NCBI RefSeq assembly: GCF_001191005.1
Contig: NZ_CP012201.1
Coordinates: 3,472,001 to 3,536,000, forward strand
From: Massilia sp. NR 4-1
GTDB lineage: Bacteria > Pseudomonadota > Gammaproteobacteria > Burkholderiales > Burkholderiaceae_D
DNA length: 64,000 nt
Direction: 5' to 3'
Below are positions 17,401 through 26,691 of the stretch, one piece after another. The position numbers were made by a program, and so were the translations under genes. The stretch's first letter is position 1. Every line of letters starts with the position of its first letter. The notes under the pieces are model-generated. The model saw nothing but the letters and a program-made list of their open reading frames with translations. It was not told the origin of the DNA and ran no database searches.

Positions 17401-18303
17401 ATGAAAACGACAGGACTGAATTTCCGCCACCTGTATTTCTTCCGCGTGGTGGCCGCGGAAGGCAGCGTCACGCGCGCAGCCGAGCGGCTGGGACTGGCGA
17501 TCCAGACCGTCAGCACCCAGATCGCGGCGCTGGAGCAGTCGATCGGCAAGTCGCTGCTGACCCAGCAGGGCCGCCGCCTGGTGCCGACCGAGACGGGCCG
17601 CGTTGCCCTCACCTACGCCGAGCAGATTTTCGAGCTGGGCGACCGCATGCAGGAGGCGCTACAGGAAAGCGATGCGGGCAAGATGCGGCTGACAGTGGGC
17701 ATCTCCGATTCGCTGCCCAAGCTGATCGCTTACCGGCTGCTGCAGGCATCGATGAATATGAAGGTGAAGGTCAAGCTGGTTTGCCTGGAAGATGAATTCG
17801 ACTCGCTGCTGGCCGATCTAGCCCTGCATAAGCTGGACGTGGTGCTGACCGACCGCTCGATCCGCGCCACGGCCAGCCTGCGCGTGTTCAGCCACCTGCT
17901 GGGCGAAAGCGAGATGCAGCTGTTCGGCGCGCCAAAGCTGGCGCGCAAATACCAGCGCAATTTCCCGCATAGCCTGAGCGGTGCGCCCCTGCTGCTGCCG
18001 ACGCGGAACAATGCCCTGCGCGGGCGCATCGATAAATGGCTGCTCGACCATGAGGTGCAGCCGGATGTGGTGGGTGAATTTGAAGACAATGCGATGCTGA
18101 ACACTTTCGGCCGCAATGGCCTCGGCCTGTTCTTCGCGCCTTCGGCGCTGGCCATCGACCTCAAAGAGCAGTTCGACGCGGTCCTGGTCGGTAATGCGCC
18201 TGAGCTGCGCGAGCAGTTCTACGCCATTTCCAGCGAGCGCCGCATCAAGCATCCCGCCGTGGAAGCGCTGCTGCAAGCCACCCACAGCGGCCTGTTCGCC
18301 TGA
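17401..18303 (+). CDS. LysR-family regulator, NhaR-like
   Basis: A 300-residue LysR regulator resembling NhaR. The N-terminus LNFRHLYFFRVVAAEGSVTR and the helix-turn-helix segment IQTVSTQIAALEQSIG match the NhaR pattern, and the effector domain has ISDSLPKLIAYRLLQ. E. coli NhaR responds to sodium. Here the neighbour across a 103-base, AT-rich gap is the TerC-like/TerD operon, which is the probable target. The signal is not known. Confidence 0.88.
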   Translation: MKTTGLNFRHLYFFRVVAAEGSVTRAAERLGLAIQTVSTQIAALEQSIGKSLLTQQGRRLVPTETGRVALTYAEQIFELGDRMQEALQESDAGKMRLTVGISDSLPKLIAYRLLQASMNMKVKVKLVCLEDEFDSLLADLALHKLDVVLTDRSIRATASLRVFSHLLGESEMQLFGAPKLARKYQRNFPHSLSGAPLLLPTRNNALRGRIDKWLLDHEVQPDVVGEFEDNAMLNTFGRNGLGLFFAPSALAIDLKEQFDAVLVGNAPELREQFYAISSERRIKHPAVEALLQATHSGLFA

Positions 18304-18318
18304 GCCGCAGCGGCGCGC

Positions 18319-19017
18319 TCAGTTTTCGCTATGAGCTTTGCGGTAGCGCGCCGCGAGGGCATCGAGTCCAGCCAGGGCGTAGCTCAACAGATCGTCAGTC
18401 AGGGCGTCGAGATCATCGCTCAGGGCCGGGAACACATCTTCGCGCATGGCGCGCGGCGCCATCAGCAGCGACAGGCAGGGCGCCATCAGGAAGAACAGTC
18501 CCCGCTGCAGGCCGGGACTGTCGGGCGGCAAATCGAGAATTTCGCTGACGATGCCCAGCATGACCATGGCCTTGGGCGCGATCGCCTTATGCACCAGCGC
18601 CGGCGCATAGGCCGTCGGCGCCAGCAGCTCGCGGATCATCACGCGCGCGCTCCAGTGCGCGTCCGGCCCTGCCGCGCGCTGCACCACGCCGCGCAGAATC
18701 GCGCGCAGTTTCTGGTGCGGCGCCAGCTCGGCGCCGGCCACGGCCTGCATCTCCTCCAGCCGCAGCAGATGGTGGTGCGCTTCCACCAGCACCGCCTCAT
18801 ACAGCTGCTCGCGGCCGCCGAAGTGGTAGTTCACGGCGGCGATATTGGTGCCGGCGCGGCTGCAGATTTCCTTGCTGGTGGCGTCGGCGAAACCCCGCTC
18901 GGCGAAGACCTGCCCCGCCATATCGAGCAGGGTCTGGCGGGTGGCGTCGCCATCCTGGCGGGCGGTGCGCGATGGCGCGGGGGAAGGTTTTCGCATGGAA
19001 GTCGGCATGGGCAGCAT
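18319..19017 (-). CDS. cecR: TetR-family regulator, CecR type
   Basis: A 232-residue TetR regulator. It has an N-terminal helix-turn-helix (DATRQTLLDMAGQVFAERG, then GTNIAAVNYHFGGREQLYEA) and a CecR-type C-terminal domain with many hydrophobic helices. In E. coli, CecR controls ybhGFSR, and here the same exporter genes lie directly divergent. Starts at 19017, 19008 and 18996 are all in frame and none has a convincing ribosome-binding site, so the N-terminus is uncertain by up to seven residues. Confidence 0.88.
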   Translation of the reverse strand: MLPMPTSMRKPSPAPSRTARQDGDATRQTLLDMAGQVFAERGFADATSKEICSRAGTNIAAVNYHFGGREQLYEAVLVEAHHHLLRLEEMQAVAGAELAPHQKLRAILRGVVQRAAGPDAHWSARVMIRELLAPTAYAPALVHKAIAPKAMVMLGIVSEILDLPPDSPGLQRGLFFLMAPCLSLLMAPRAMREDVFPALSDDLDALTDDLLSYALAGLDALAARYRKAHSEN

Positions 19018-19064
19018 TGTAGCCAGAGACTGAAGTATCGCGCACTACGCAAATAAATTCAAAT

Positions 19065-19080
19065 TCAAATTTCAATTTGA
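19065..19080. promoter_or_regulatory. Candidate CecR operator
   Basis: A perfect inverted repeat TCAAATT-TC-AATTTGA sits in the 108-base gap between cecR and the divergent exporter operon, within an AT-rich stretch that also repeats AAATTC. The position and symmetry fit a TetR-dimer site, though binding is inferred. Confidence 0.6.
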
Positions 19081-19125
19081 TGTAATATGCCTATAAAATC
19101 AGCACATCGACCAAGGATGCCAGCC

Positions 19126-20121
19126 ATGCGCAAGAAGATCGTTTTCGCCCTTATCGTCCTGCTGGGCCTTGCCGCAGGCGCGGCCTGGTATGTGCAGCGG
19201 CCGGCGCGCGGCGGCACGGAGCTGGTCCTGCATGGGAATGTCGATCTGCGCCAGGTCGCGCTGGCGTTCAACGGCAGCGAACGCATCGCCCGCCTGCTGG
19301 TGCAGGAAGGGGAACAGGTGCGCGCCGGCCAGGTGCTGGGCGAACTCGATACGCGCACGCTGGATCTGCGGCTGGCGCAGGCGCGCGCCCAGGCCGAAGC
19401 GCAGCAGCAGGTCTTGCGCCGTCTGCGCGCAGGCAGCCGTCCGGAGGAACTGGGGCAGGCGCGCGCCGCGACCACGGCGGCCCAGGCCGAAGTGGATCTG
19501 GCCAAGCAGCAGCAGGACCGCTACGAGGCGCTGGAGCGGCGTGCCGTCAGCCAGCAGGATGTCGATACGGTGCGCGCCCGCTACAAAACGGCGCTGGCCC
19601 AGCTGGACAGCGCGCGCAAGGCGCAGCAGCTGGTGCAGAATGGCCCGCGCAACGAGGACATCGCGCAAGCCAGCGCCCTGCTGGATGCGGCCAATGCCGA
19701 CGCGGCGCTGCTGCAGCACCAGCTCAACGAGGCGCAGTTGAAGGCACCCATCGATGCGGTGGTGCGCGCACGACTGCTGGAACCGGGCGATATGGCGTCG
19801 CCGCAGCGGCCCGTGTACACGCTGGCGATCAATAATCCGAAGTGGATACGCGCGTATGTGAGCGAAACCGATCTGGGACGCATCCGTCCCGGCATGGCGG
19901 CCCGCATTGCCATCGACAGCCTGCCGGGAGAGACGCTGCCGGGCAAGGTTGGCTTTATTTCCTCCACCGCCGAGTTCACGCCGAAAACGGTGCAGACCGA
20001 GGAACTGCGCACGGCACTGGTGTACGAAGTGCGCGTGCAGGCCGAGGACAAGGCCGACCGTCTGCGCCTGGGCATGCCGGCTACCGTCCGTATCGCCAAA
20101 CAGGACGGCGCGGGGCGTTGA
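19126..20121 (+). CDS. ybhG: HlyD-family membrane fusion protein (YbhG-like)
   Basis: A 331-residue periplasmic adaptor. It has an N-terminal membrane anchor (KIVFALIVLLGLAAGAAWYV), a lipoyl-like half (VLHGNVDLRQVALAF), a long coiled coil (about residues 80-200, rich in Ala, Gln and Glu), then the second lipoyl half and beta-barrel domain. It links the inner-membrane ABC-2 permeases to an outer-membrane channel not encoded here. AAGGA lies eight bases before the ATG at 19126. It is the first gene of a four-gene exporter operon. Confidence 0.93.
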   Translation: MRKKIVFALIVLLGLAAGAAWYVQRPARGGTELVLHGNVDLRQVALAFNGSERIARLLVQEGEQVRAGQVLGELDTRTLDLRLAQARAQAEAQQQVLRRLRAGSRPEELGQARAATTAAQAEVDLAKQQQDRYEALERRAVSQQDVDTVRARYKTALAQLDSARKAQQLVQNGPRNEDIAQASALLDAANADAALLQHQLNEAQLKAPIDAVVRARLLEPGDMASPQRPVYTLAINNPKWIRAYVSETDLGRIRPGMAARIAIDSLPGETLPGKVGFISSTAEFTPKTVQTEELRTALVYEVRVQAEDKADRLRLGMPATVRIAKQDGAGR

Positions 20122-20123
20122 CC

Positions 20124-21980
20124 ATGGCTGCAGCTCCCTCTTCCCTTGATGCCCCCACGGCAGCCTGCGCCCTCTCCGCCCGGCAGCTGTGCAAACGCTT
20201 CCCGCTCAAGGGGTCGAAACAGGACAGCGTGGCGCTGAATGGCATCAGCCTGGATATTCCTTCCGCCGCGCTGACAGCACTGGTCGGCCCGGACGGTGCC
20301 GGCAAAACCACCTTGCTGCGCCTGGCGGCGGGGCTGCTGCAGGCGACATCGGGCTCCTTGCAGGTGCTGGGCATCGACGTGGGACATGATCCGCAGGCGG
20401 TGCAGGACCGCATCAGCTATATGCCGCAGCGCTTTGGCCTGTATGAGGATTTGAGCGTGCAGGAAAATCTCGATCTGTATGCGGACCTGCACGGCGTGCC
20501 GCGCGATGTGCGCCAGGAACGCTTCCAGCGTCTGATGCGGATGACCGACCTGGCAAGCTTTACCTCGCGGCCCGCCGGCAAACTCTCCGGCGGCATGAAA
20601 CAGAAGCTGGGGCTGGCCTGCACGCTGGTGCGCTCGCCCGAGCTGCTGTTGCTTGATGAACCGACCGTGGGTGTGGACCCGCTCTCGCGCCGCGAGCTGT
20701 GGCAGATCGTGCAGCAATTGGTGCAGGATGAAAAGCTGTCGGTGCTCGTCAGCACCTCGTATATGGACGAGGCGGAACGCTGCGCCCAGGTCTTTGTGCT
20801 GCATGAAGGCGGCATCCTGGCGCAAGGCAAGCCGGACGCCATACGGCAGCGCGCCGCTGGCCTGTGCTTCAACGCAGCACCGCCGCCCGGGATGCCGGCC
20901 CGCGCGCTGCAGGCGCGCCTGCTTGACGCAGCCGGTGCCATCATCGACGCCGTGCCCGAAGGCGGCAAAGTGCGTTTCATCGGACGCAGCGGCGCGGACC
21001 ATTCGTCCTTGCTGGCGAACGTCGAAGTCACGCCCGTCGCGGCAAGACTGGAAGATGGCTTCATGATGATATTGCGCGCGCCGGACGCTAGCTCCAGCGA
21101 CGGCAGCACCAGCGCCGAGGAGGACGGTCTCGCCTCCGCGAGCAAGGCCGGCGGCCGCGCCGGTCCAGGCAGCACAAGCGTTACCGCTCCGATTGACCGG
21201 CGCACGAACGGAACATCGGCTGTCATCGAAGTACGAGACCTGGTACGCAAGTTCGGCGACTTCACGGCGGTTGCCAGCACCAGCTTCAGCGTGCGGCGCG
21301 GCGAGATCTTCGGCCTGCTGGGGCCCAATGGCGCGGGCAAGACCACCACCTTCCGCATGCTGTGCGGCCTGCTGCCCGCGAGCAGCGGCTTTCTGCAGGT
21401 GGCGGGCGTGAACCTGCGCCACGCGCGCGCCCAGGCCCGGCAGAAGATCGGCTATGTCGCGCAGAAGTTCGCGCTGTACGGCAATCTGACGGTGGCCGAG
21501 AACCTGGCTTTCTTCGGCGGCGCTTACGGCTTGCACGGCGCGCGCCTGCGCGAGCGCACGCGCGAGGTGCTGGCGCAATTCCAGCTGAACGGACAGGAGG
21601 AGCGGCAAAGCGGCCTGCTGCCGGGCGGTTTCAAACAGCGGCTGGCCATGGCGGCCGGCCTGCTGCACGAACCGGAAATCCTGTTTCTGGACGAACCCAC
21701 CAGCGGCGCCGATCCCCTCGCCCGCCGCGAATTCTGGCGCCGCATCACGGCGCTCTCGCAGGCGGGAGTGACGGTTGTCGTCACCACGCACTTCATGGAG
21801 GAAGCAGAGTACTGCGACCGCATCGTGATCCAGGACGCTGGACGCCTGCTGGCCATCGGCACGCCGGCCGAGGTGCGCCGCCAAGCCGGCGATGTCGCCA
21901 ATATGGAGCAAGCTTTCATCGCCATCGTTGAAAGCAACCGTGCCGGCCATGGCGGCCACGCCCCGGGAGCCGCGCCATGA
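20124..21980 (+). CDS. ybhF: Tandem ABC-transporter ATPase (YbhF-like)
   Basis: A 618-residue protein with two ATP-binding domains in one chain. Domain 1 has Walker A GPDGAGKTT, signature LSGGMKQK and Walker B LLLLDEPTVGVD. Domain 2 has GPNGAGKTT, the altered signature LPGGFKQR and ILFLDEPTSGAD. A linker of about 60 low-complexity residues joins them. The Ser-to-Pro change in the second signature is worth noting but occurs in some ABC-2 ATPases. It powers the two downstream permeases. Confidence 0.94.
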   Translation: MAAAPSSLDAPTAACALSARQLCKRFPLKGSKQDSVALNGISLDIPSAALTALVGPDGAGKTTLLRLAAGLLQATSGSLQVLGIDVGHDPQAVQDRISYMPQRFGLYEDLSVQENLDLYADLHGVPRDVRQERFQRLMRMTDLASFTSRPAGKLSGGMKQKLGLACTLVRSPELLLLDEPTVGVDPLSRRELWQIVQQLVQDEKLSVLVSTSYMDEAERCAQVFVLHEGGILAQGKPDAIRQRAAGLCFNAAPPPGMPARALQARLLDAAGAIIDAVPEGGKVRFIGRSGADHSSLLANVEVTPVAARLEDGFMMILRAPDASSSDGSTSAEEDGLASASKAGGRAGPGSTSVTAPIDRRTNGTSAVIEVRDLVRKFGDFTAVASTSFSVRRGEIFGLLGPNGAGKTTTFRMLCGLLPASSGFLQVAGVNLRHARAQARQKIGYVAQKFALYGNLTVAENLAFFGGAYGLHGARLRERTREVLAQFQLNGQEERQSGLLPGGFKQRLAMAAGLLHEPEILFLDEPTSGADPLARREFWRRITALSQAGVTVVVTTHFMEEAEYCDRIVIQDAGRLLAIGTPAEVRRQAGDVANMEQAFIAIVESNRAGHGGHAPGAAP

Positions 21981-23152
21981 ATACCCGGCACTCCGCCAGC
22001 GGCTTTGCGCGCCGTCTGATCGCGCTCACGCGCAAGGAGTTCCGCCAGCTGCTGCGCGACAGCAGCAATCTGGCCATCGGCGTGGCGCTGCCCATCTTGC
22101 TGATTCTGATCTTCGGCTACGGCCTGTCGCTGGACGTGAAGAACGCGCCCATCGCCATCGTGCTGGAAGACAGCTCCCCCGCCGCAATGGACGCCATATC
22201 CGGCCTGCAGCTTTCACCGGTCTTCTCGCCGCTGCTGCTGCCGTCGATGCGCGAAGCCGAGCAATTGCTGCAGGAACGCCGCGTCGATGGCATCGTGCGC
22301 GTGCCATCGGACTTCTCGCGCCGCCTGGCCAGCGGCGATGCCCGTATCCAGCTGCTGGTGCACGGTTCGGAAGCCAGCCGCGCCAGCATCATCCTCAACT
22401 ACGCCAGCGCGGCGCTGATGCAGTGGCCCGAACGCCAAGCCGAACGCGCCGCTTCGCGTCCAGATGCCGCGGATGGCGGCGCCGCGCTGCCGCCGGCGGC
22501 GCGCGCCAGCATCCGCATCGAGCAGCGCATGTGGTTCAATGCCGCCAACACCAGTACCTGGTATCTGGTGCCTGGCCTGATCGTGCTGATCATGACGCTG
22601 GTGGGTGCCTTCCTCACCGCCCTCGTCATGGCGCGCGAGTGGGAACGCGGCACGCTGGAGGCGCTGTTCGTTTCACCCGTGCGGCCGGTGGAAATCCTGC
22701 TGGCCAAGATCATTCCCTACTTCTGCGTCGGCATGGGCGGCCTGGCTCTCTGCCTGCTGGCGGCGCGCTTCCTGTTCGGGGTACCGATGCAAGGTTCGCT
22801 GATCGTCTTCCTGCTGTGTTCCATGCTCTACCTGTTTGTCGCCGTCGGCATGGGACTGCTGATCTCCTCCATCACGCGCAACCAGTTCCTCGCCAGCCAG
22901 GCGGCGCTGCTAAGCAGCTTCATGCCCTCGCTGATGCTGTCCGGCTTCCTGTTCGACTTGCGCAATGTGCCGGCGCTGATCCGCTATATCGGCAACATCC
23001 TGCCCGCCACCTATTTCATGGAGCTGATGCGTACCCTGTTCCTGGCCGGGAATGTGTGGCCGCTGATTCTGCGCGACTGCGCCATCCTCGCCGCCTATGC
23101 CGTGCTGCTGCTTGGCCTGGCACGCGCCGTCACCCGCAAACGTCTGGACTGA
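21977..23152 (+). CDS. ybhS: ABC-2 type permease (YbhS-like)
   Basis: A 391-residue ABC-2 permease. It has one N-terminal membrane helix (LAIGVALPILLILIFGYGLS), a large periplasmic domain of about 140 residues, and five C-terminal helices including LIVLIMTLVGAFLTALVMA. The EWERGTLEALFVSPVRPVEI segment is the typical cytoplasmic coupling region. It overlaps ybhF by four bases (ATGA) and is followed after four bases by a paralogous permease; the two probably form a heterodimeric channel. Confidence 0.93.
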   Translation: MNTRHSASGFARRLIALTRKEFRQLLRDSSNLAIGVALPILLILIFGYGLSLDVKNAPIAIVLEDSSPAAMDAISGLQLSPVFSPLLLPSMREAEQLLQERRVDGIVRVPSDFSRRLASGDARIQLLVHGSEASRASIILNYASAALMQWPERQAERAASRPDAADGGAALPPAARASIRIEQRMWFNAANTSTWYLVPGLIVLIMTLVGAFLTALVMAREWERGTLEALFVSPVRPVEILLAKIIPYFCVGMGGLALCLLAARFLFGVPMQGSLIVFLLCSMLYLFVAVGMGLLISSITRNQFLASQAALLSSFMPSLMLSGFLFDLRNVPALIRYIGNILPATYFMELMRTLFLAGNVWPLILRDCAILAAYAVLLLGLARAVTRKRLD

Positions 23153-23156
23153 GACC

Positions 23157-24278
23157 ATGTTCACCGCCCTGCTGCGCCGTCTCGCCGCCTTGTGCCGCAA
23201 GGAGTTCCTGGCCGTGCTCAAAGATCCGGCCAGCCGCGCCATCCTGATCGCCCCGGCGCTGGTGCAAAGCCTGCTGTTCGGCTACGCCGCCACCTATGAC
23301 TTGAGCCATGTGCCGTATGTGGTGCTGGACGGCAGCCGCAGCGCCGCCTCCCGCGAACTGCTGGCGAAGCTGGACGGCGGCGGCATCTTCCAGCGCGTCG
23401 CCAGCGTGGAGACGCCGCAGCAGGTGCGCCAGGCCATCGACACCCAGCAAGCCCTGCTCGCCATCCAGCTGCCACCCGATTTCGAGCGCCGCCTGTATGC
23501 GGGCGACGCCGCGCCGCTGCAGTTGATCCTCGATGGCCGCAATTCCAACACTGCCGGCTCCGCCGCCGCTTATGTCGGCGCGGTGGCCGCCAGCTTCAGC
23601 CAGCAGTGGCGCACCGCCCACGGCGGCAGCGCGCCGCCGCTGCAGGTCGAAGCGCGCGCCTGGTACAACCCCAATCTGGAAACGCGCTGGAACCTGATGC
23701 CCGGCCTGATGGCCGCCCTCAGCATGCTGCAAACCCTGCTGCTCACGGCCTTGTCGGTGGCGCGCGAGCGCGAACAAGGCACCTTCGACCAGCTCCTCGT
23801 CACCCCGCTCACGCCGGCCGAGATCATGGTCGGCAAGGCCCTGCCACCCATGCTGATCGGGCTGACGCAATCCTCGCTCATCCTGCTGGTGGCCCTGTTC
23901 TGGTTCCAGGTGCCGCTGGCCGGTTCGCTGCTGCTGATCTATGCCGGGCTGGCGCTGTTCACCCTGGCCTGCGTCGGCATCGGCCTGTCGATTTCCGCCG
24001 TGTCGGCCAATATGCAGCAGGCCATGCTCTACACCTTTGTGCTCATCATGCCGCTGATGCTGCTGTCCGGCCTGACCACGCCGGTGCGCAATATGCCGCC
24101 CGCGCTGCAAGTGGCGACCCTGGCCAATCCGCTGCGCTTTGCCATCGACCTGGTGCAGCGCGTGTACCTCGAAGGCGTGGGCTTGAGCGTGGTCTGGCCC
24201 GATCTGCTGCCCATGGTGGCACTGGCCGCCGTCACGCTGCCGCTGGCCGCATGGCTGTTCCGCCACCGCCTGGTGTGA
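23157..24278 (+). CDS. ybhR: ABC-2 type permease (YbhR-like)
   Basis: A 373-residue ABC-2 permease paralogous to the preceding one. It has an N-terminal helix (ILIAPALVQSLLFGYAATY), a periplasmic domain, the coupling segment REREQGTFDQLLVTPLTPAEI and five C-terminal helices. It is the last gene of the ybhGFSR operon. In E. coli this system affects tolerance to some antibiotics and cations; the substrate here is unproven. Confidence 0.93.
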   Translation: MFTALLRRLAALCRKEFLAVLKDPASRAILIAPALVQSLLFGYAATYDLSHVPYVVLDGSRSAASRELLAKLDGGGIFQRVASVETPQQVRQAIDTQQALLAIQLPPDFERRLYAGDAAPLQLILDGRNSNTAGSAAAYVGAVAASFSQQWRTAHGGSAPPLQVEARAWYNPNLETRWNLMPGLMAALSMLQTLLLTALSVAREREQGTFDQLLVTPLTPAEIMVGKALPPMLIGLTQSSLILLVALFWFQVPLAGSLLLIYAGLALFTLACVGIGLSISAVSANMQQAMLYTFVLIMPLMLLSGLTTPVRNMPPALQVATLANPLRFAIDLVQRVYLEGVGLSVVWPDLLPMVALAAVTLPLAAWLFRHRLV

Positions 24279-24381
24279 GGGCGCCGACGCTATCAATTTG
24301 CCATGATTTTTTGAATTTTACGCAGCGATGGCGGCGAGTCGGCTAAGATGATGCTTTCAACTACCCGCTTAAGTGCGTTTT

Positions 24382-25722
24382 ATGCACAACCTATTGCTCG
24401 TCCTGCTGGCCCTTTTCCTCGTTGCACTCAATGGTTTTTTCGTGGCGGCCGAATTCGGCATCGTCACCCTGCGTCGGACCCGGGTCCGCGCCATCGCTAA
24501 AACCCAGGGCTTGAAAGGACGTATTCTCGCCAAAGTCCATGGCGAACTGGATGCTTATCTCTCCGCCTGCCAATTGGGCATCACCCTGTCCTCGCTGGGC
24601 CTGGGCTGGATCGGCGAACCCGCATTCGCCAGCCTGCTGGAACCGCTGCTCACCGCCATCGGTGTCACCGCGCCGGAAATCGTGCATGGCATTTCCTTCG
24701 TCTTCGCCTTCGTCACCATCTCCTTCCTGCACATCGTGGTGGGCGAGCTGGCGCCGAAATCGCTGGCCATCCGCCTGCCGGAAGTGATCGGCCTGTGGAG
24801 CGCCGTGCCGCTGTATGCCTTCTACTGGGCCATGTATCCGGCCATCTGGGTGCTGAATGCCAGCGCCAACTTCGTGCTGCGCGTGGCCGGCCTGGCCGGC
24901 GCGGGCGGCCATGAGTCGCATTATTCGACCGATGAACTGAAACTGATCCTGCGCACCAGCCAGCCCGGCGAACAGTTCAACCATGATGAGCGCAATATCC
25001 TGGCCAATTCGCTGGATTTCAGCCAGATGCGCGTGTCCGACCTGATGCGCCCCATCAATGAGGTGATCGGCCTGCACGCCGCCAAGCCGCTGGAAGAGAA
25101 CCTGGAAACCGTGGTGCGCAACCGTTTCAGCCGCTACCCCTATTTCGACGCCAGCGGCGACAATGTGCTGGGCGTGGTGCACCTGAAAGACCTGTTCTTC
25201 GCCCAGCAGTCGGGCAAGGCCATCAAGTCCATGGCCAGCTTCCTGCGTCCGGTCGAAACGATTTCCGCGCGCACCCCGGCCATGGAGCTGTTCCGCCGCT
25301 TCCGCGACGGTGCGCCCCACTTCGCCCTGATCGGCGAAAAAGGCAAGCGCCCGGTCGGCTTCCTGACCCTGGACAATCTGCTCGGCTCCATGGTCGGCGA
25401 GATCCACGACGAATTCCGCCTCAATGAAAACGATTGGCTCAAGCAGCCGGACGGCGCCCTGATCGGCAAGGCCAGCCTGCCCATCGTCTCGCTGGAACGC
25501 GCGCTGGGCCTGGACGTGGAAAACGAAGACCTCGGCCTGGACGAGGTGGAATCGGTCGGTGGCCTGATCATGCTGAAGCTGGGCGATATCCCGAAACAGG
25601 GGCAGCGCGTGAGTTTCGACGCCTTCGATATTGTGGTGAAAAAGATGAATGGCCCGCGCATCTTGCTGGTCAAGGTCATTCCGCGCCACCCGCGCGGCGG
25701 CGACAGCGATGAGCAGGATTGA
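24382..25722 (+). CDS. Hemolysin-type CNNM/CorC family membrane protein
   Basis: A 446-residue protein with an N-terminal DUF21 membrane domain of four helices (MHNLLLVLLALFLVALNGFF and the conserved LGITLSSLGLGWIGEPA). A CBS-domain pair follows (MRPINEVIGLHA to PFLRPVE region), then a C-terminal CorC/HlyC transporter-associated domain (about residues 365-435). Such proteins are linked to magnesium or cobalt efflux. The ATG at 24382 is chosen because the helix begins there; an in-frame GTG lies nine bases upstream. No strong ribosome-binding site is seen. Confidence 0.9.
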   Translation: MHNLLLVLLALFLVALNGFFVAAEFGIVTLRRTRVRAIAKTQGLKGRILAKVHGELDAYLSACQLGITLSSLGLGWIGEPAFASLLEPLLTAIGVTAPEIVHGISFVFAFVTISFLHIVVGELAPKSLAIRLPEVIGLWSAVPLYAFYWAMYPAIWVLNASANFVLRVAGLAGAGGHESHYSTDELKLILRTSQPGEQFNHDERNILANSLDFSQMRVSDLMRPINEVIGLHAAKPLEENLETVVRNRFSRYPYFDASGDNVLGVVHLKDLFFAQQSGKAIKSMASFLRPVETISARTPAMELFRRFRDGAPHFALIGEKGKRPVGFLTLDNLLGSMVGEIHDEFRLNENDWLKQPDGALIGKASLPIVSLERALGLDVENEDLGLDEVESVGGLIMLKLGDIPKQGQRVSFDAFDIVVKKMNGPRILLVKVIPRHPRGGDSDEQD

Positions 25723-25781
25723 TCGCAAGCGCTGATTTGCGCGTTATACTCTTGACTTTATACCGCGACGAGGATCGAGCC

Positions 25782-26540
25782 ATGCTTTTATCGTATCGCC
25801 CACTGCGCAATGCCGCTTTGCTGACCTGTCTTCTGGCCGCAGCCGGCGCGGCCAGCGCGGCCGCCCAGTATGTGGCGGTCGGCTCGCAGCTGCCGCGTTT
25901 CGGCCTGCTCAAGGAAGGCAGCCACCGCTACCTGCGCTTTATCCGCACGGCCGACAGCAACACCCCGATCGATATCTGGCAGCGCGATATCCGCTTCGAA
26001 AACGGCCGCATGCAGATCCGCCAGCGCTGGGACGCGATCGCCCCCGTAGCCTCGGTCAAGCAGATCGACTCCTGGTTCGAGCTGGGCACCTTCCGTCCGC
26101 TGACCCATGAACGCGTGACGACCAAGGAAGGCAAGCGCGTGGTGGAAGGCTTCTCGTTCGCGCCGACCCGCATCACCGGCCTGCCAAATCTGGCCGAGAA
26201 CACGCAAAAAGAGATCGCCGTCACCTCGCCCGAAGGCACCTTCAATTTTGAAACTGACATCGAGCTGCTGCAGGCGCTGCCGCTGGCCATGGGTTACGAA
26301 GCCGAGATCAACTTCTACCACCCCGGCTCCGGCGCACCTTCGCGCTACACCTTCAAGGTGGTCGGTTCCGAACTGGTAGCCGGTCCCGCCGGCCCGGTCG
26401 ACTGCTGGCTGCTGACCACCGACTACAACAAAGCCGGCTACATTGCCAAATTCTGGTTCGCCAAAGGCAGCCAGCTCATGGTCCGCAACGAAGGCCTGAT
26501 GCAGGACGGCCGCCTGCTCGTCAAAACCCTGATCGACTAA
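25782..26540 (+). CDS. DUF3108 domain-containing exported protein
   Basis: A 252-residue protein with a signal peptide (LRNAALLTCLLAAAGAASA) and a lipocalin-like beta-barrel domain of the DUF3108 type. Segments such as MQIRQRWDAIAPVASVKQID and YEAEINFYHPGSGAPSRYTF have the alternating pattern of beta strands. The function is unknown. The ATG at 25782 has GAGG upstream. A pair of strong palindromes follows the stop codon. Confidence 0.75.
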   Translation: MLLSYRPLRNAALLTCLLAAAGAASAAAQYVAVGSQLPRFGLLKEGSHRYLRFIRTADSNTPIDIWQRDIRFENGRMQIRQRWDAIAPVASVKQIDSWFELGTFRPLTHERVTTKEGKRVVEGFSFAPTRITGLPNLAENTQKEIAVTSPEGTFNFETDIELLQALPLAMGYEAEINFYHPGSGAPSRYTFKVVGSELVAGPAGPVDCWLLTTDYNKAGYIAKFWFAKGSQLMVRNEGLMQDGRLLVKTLID

Positions 26541-26556
26541 GTCAACAGCCCAATCC

Positions 26557-26591
26557 GTGTCCACCTAGGTGCCAGGCACCAAAGTGGACAC
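26557..26591. repeat. Nested palindromic element (REP-like)
   Basis: An outer inverted repeat GTGTCCAC / GTGGACAC encloses an inner one GGTGCC-A-GGCACC. The arrangement resembles short dispersed palindromes seen in Oxalobacteraceae intergenic regions. It lies 16 bases after the DUF3108 gene and could also stabilise or end that transcript. Confidence 0.7.
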
Positions 26592-26637
26592 AAACTCAGC
26601 AGTAACATCCACCGACAACATTTTTGGCCATATGGCC

Positions 26638-26686
26638 GAGCCCGTGTCCGGTTTTGGGGTCTGGCCCCAAAACCGGACACGGGCTC
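26638..26686. repeat. 22-bp perfect inverted repeat between convergent genes
   Basis: Two arms of 22 bases (26638-26659 and 26665-26686) pair perfectly around a five-base loop TCTGG. The arms contain GTGTCCGG and CCCCAAAA. The element shares the GTGTCC motif with the palindrome at 26557. There is no T-run, so its length suggests a repeat element, though it may serve as a bidirectional terminator for the two convergent genes. Confidence 0.8.
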
Positions 26687-26691
26687 TACTG

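Noticed and set aside
19581..21959. A 792-codon open frame antisense to the ybhG/ybhF genes
   Set aside because: It mirrors two well-supported genes with Walker motifs and operon overlaps; no start signal or motif supports it.
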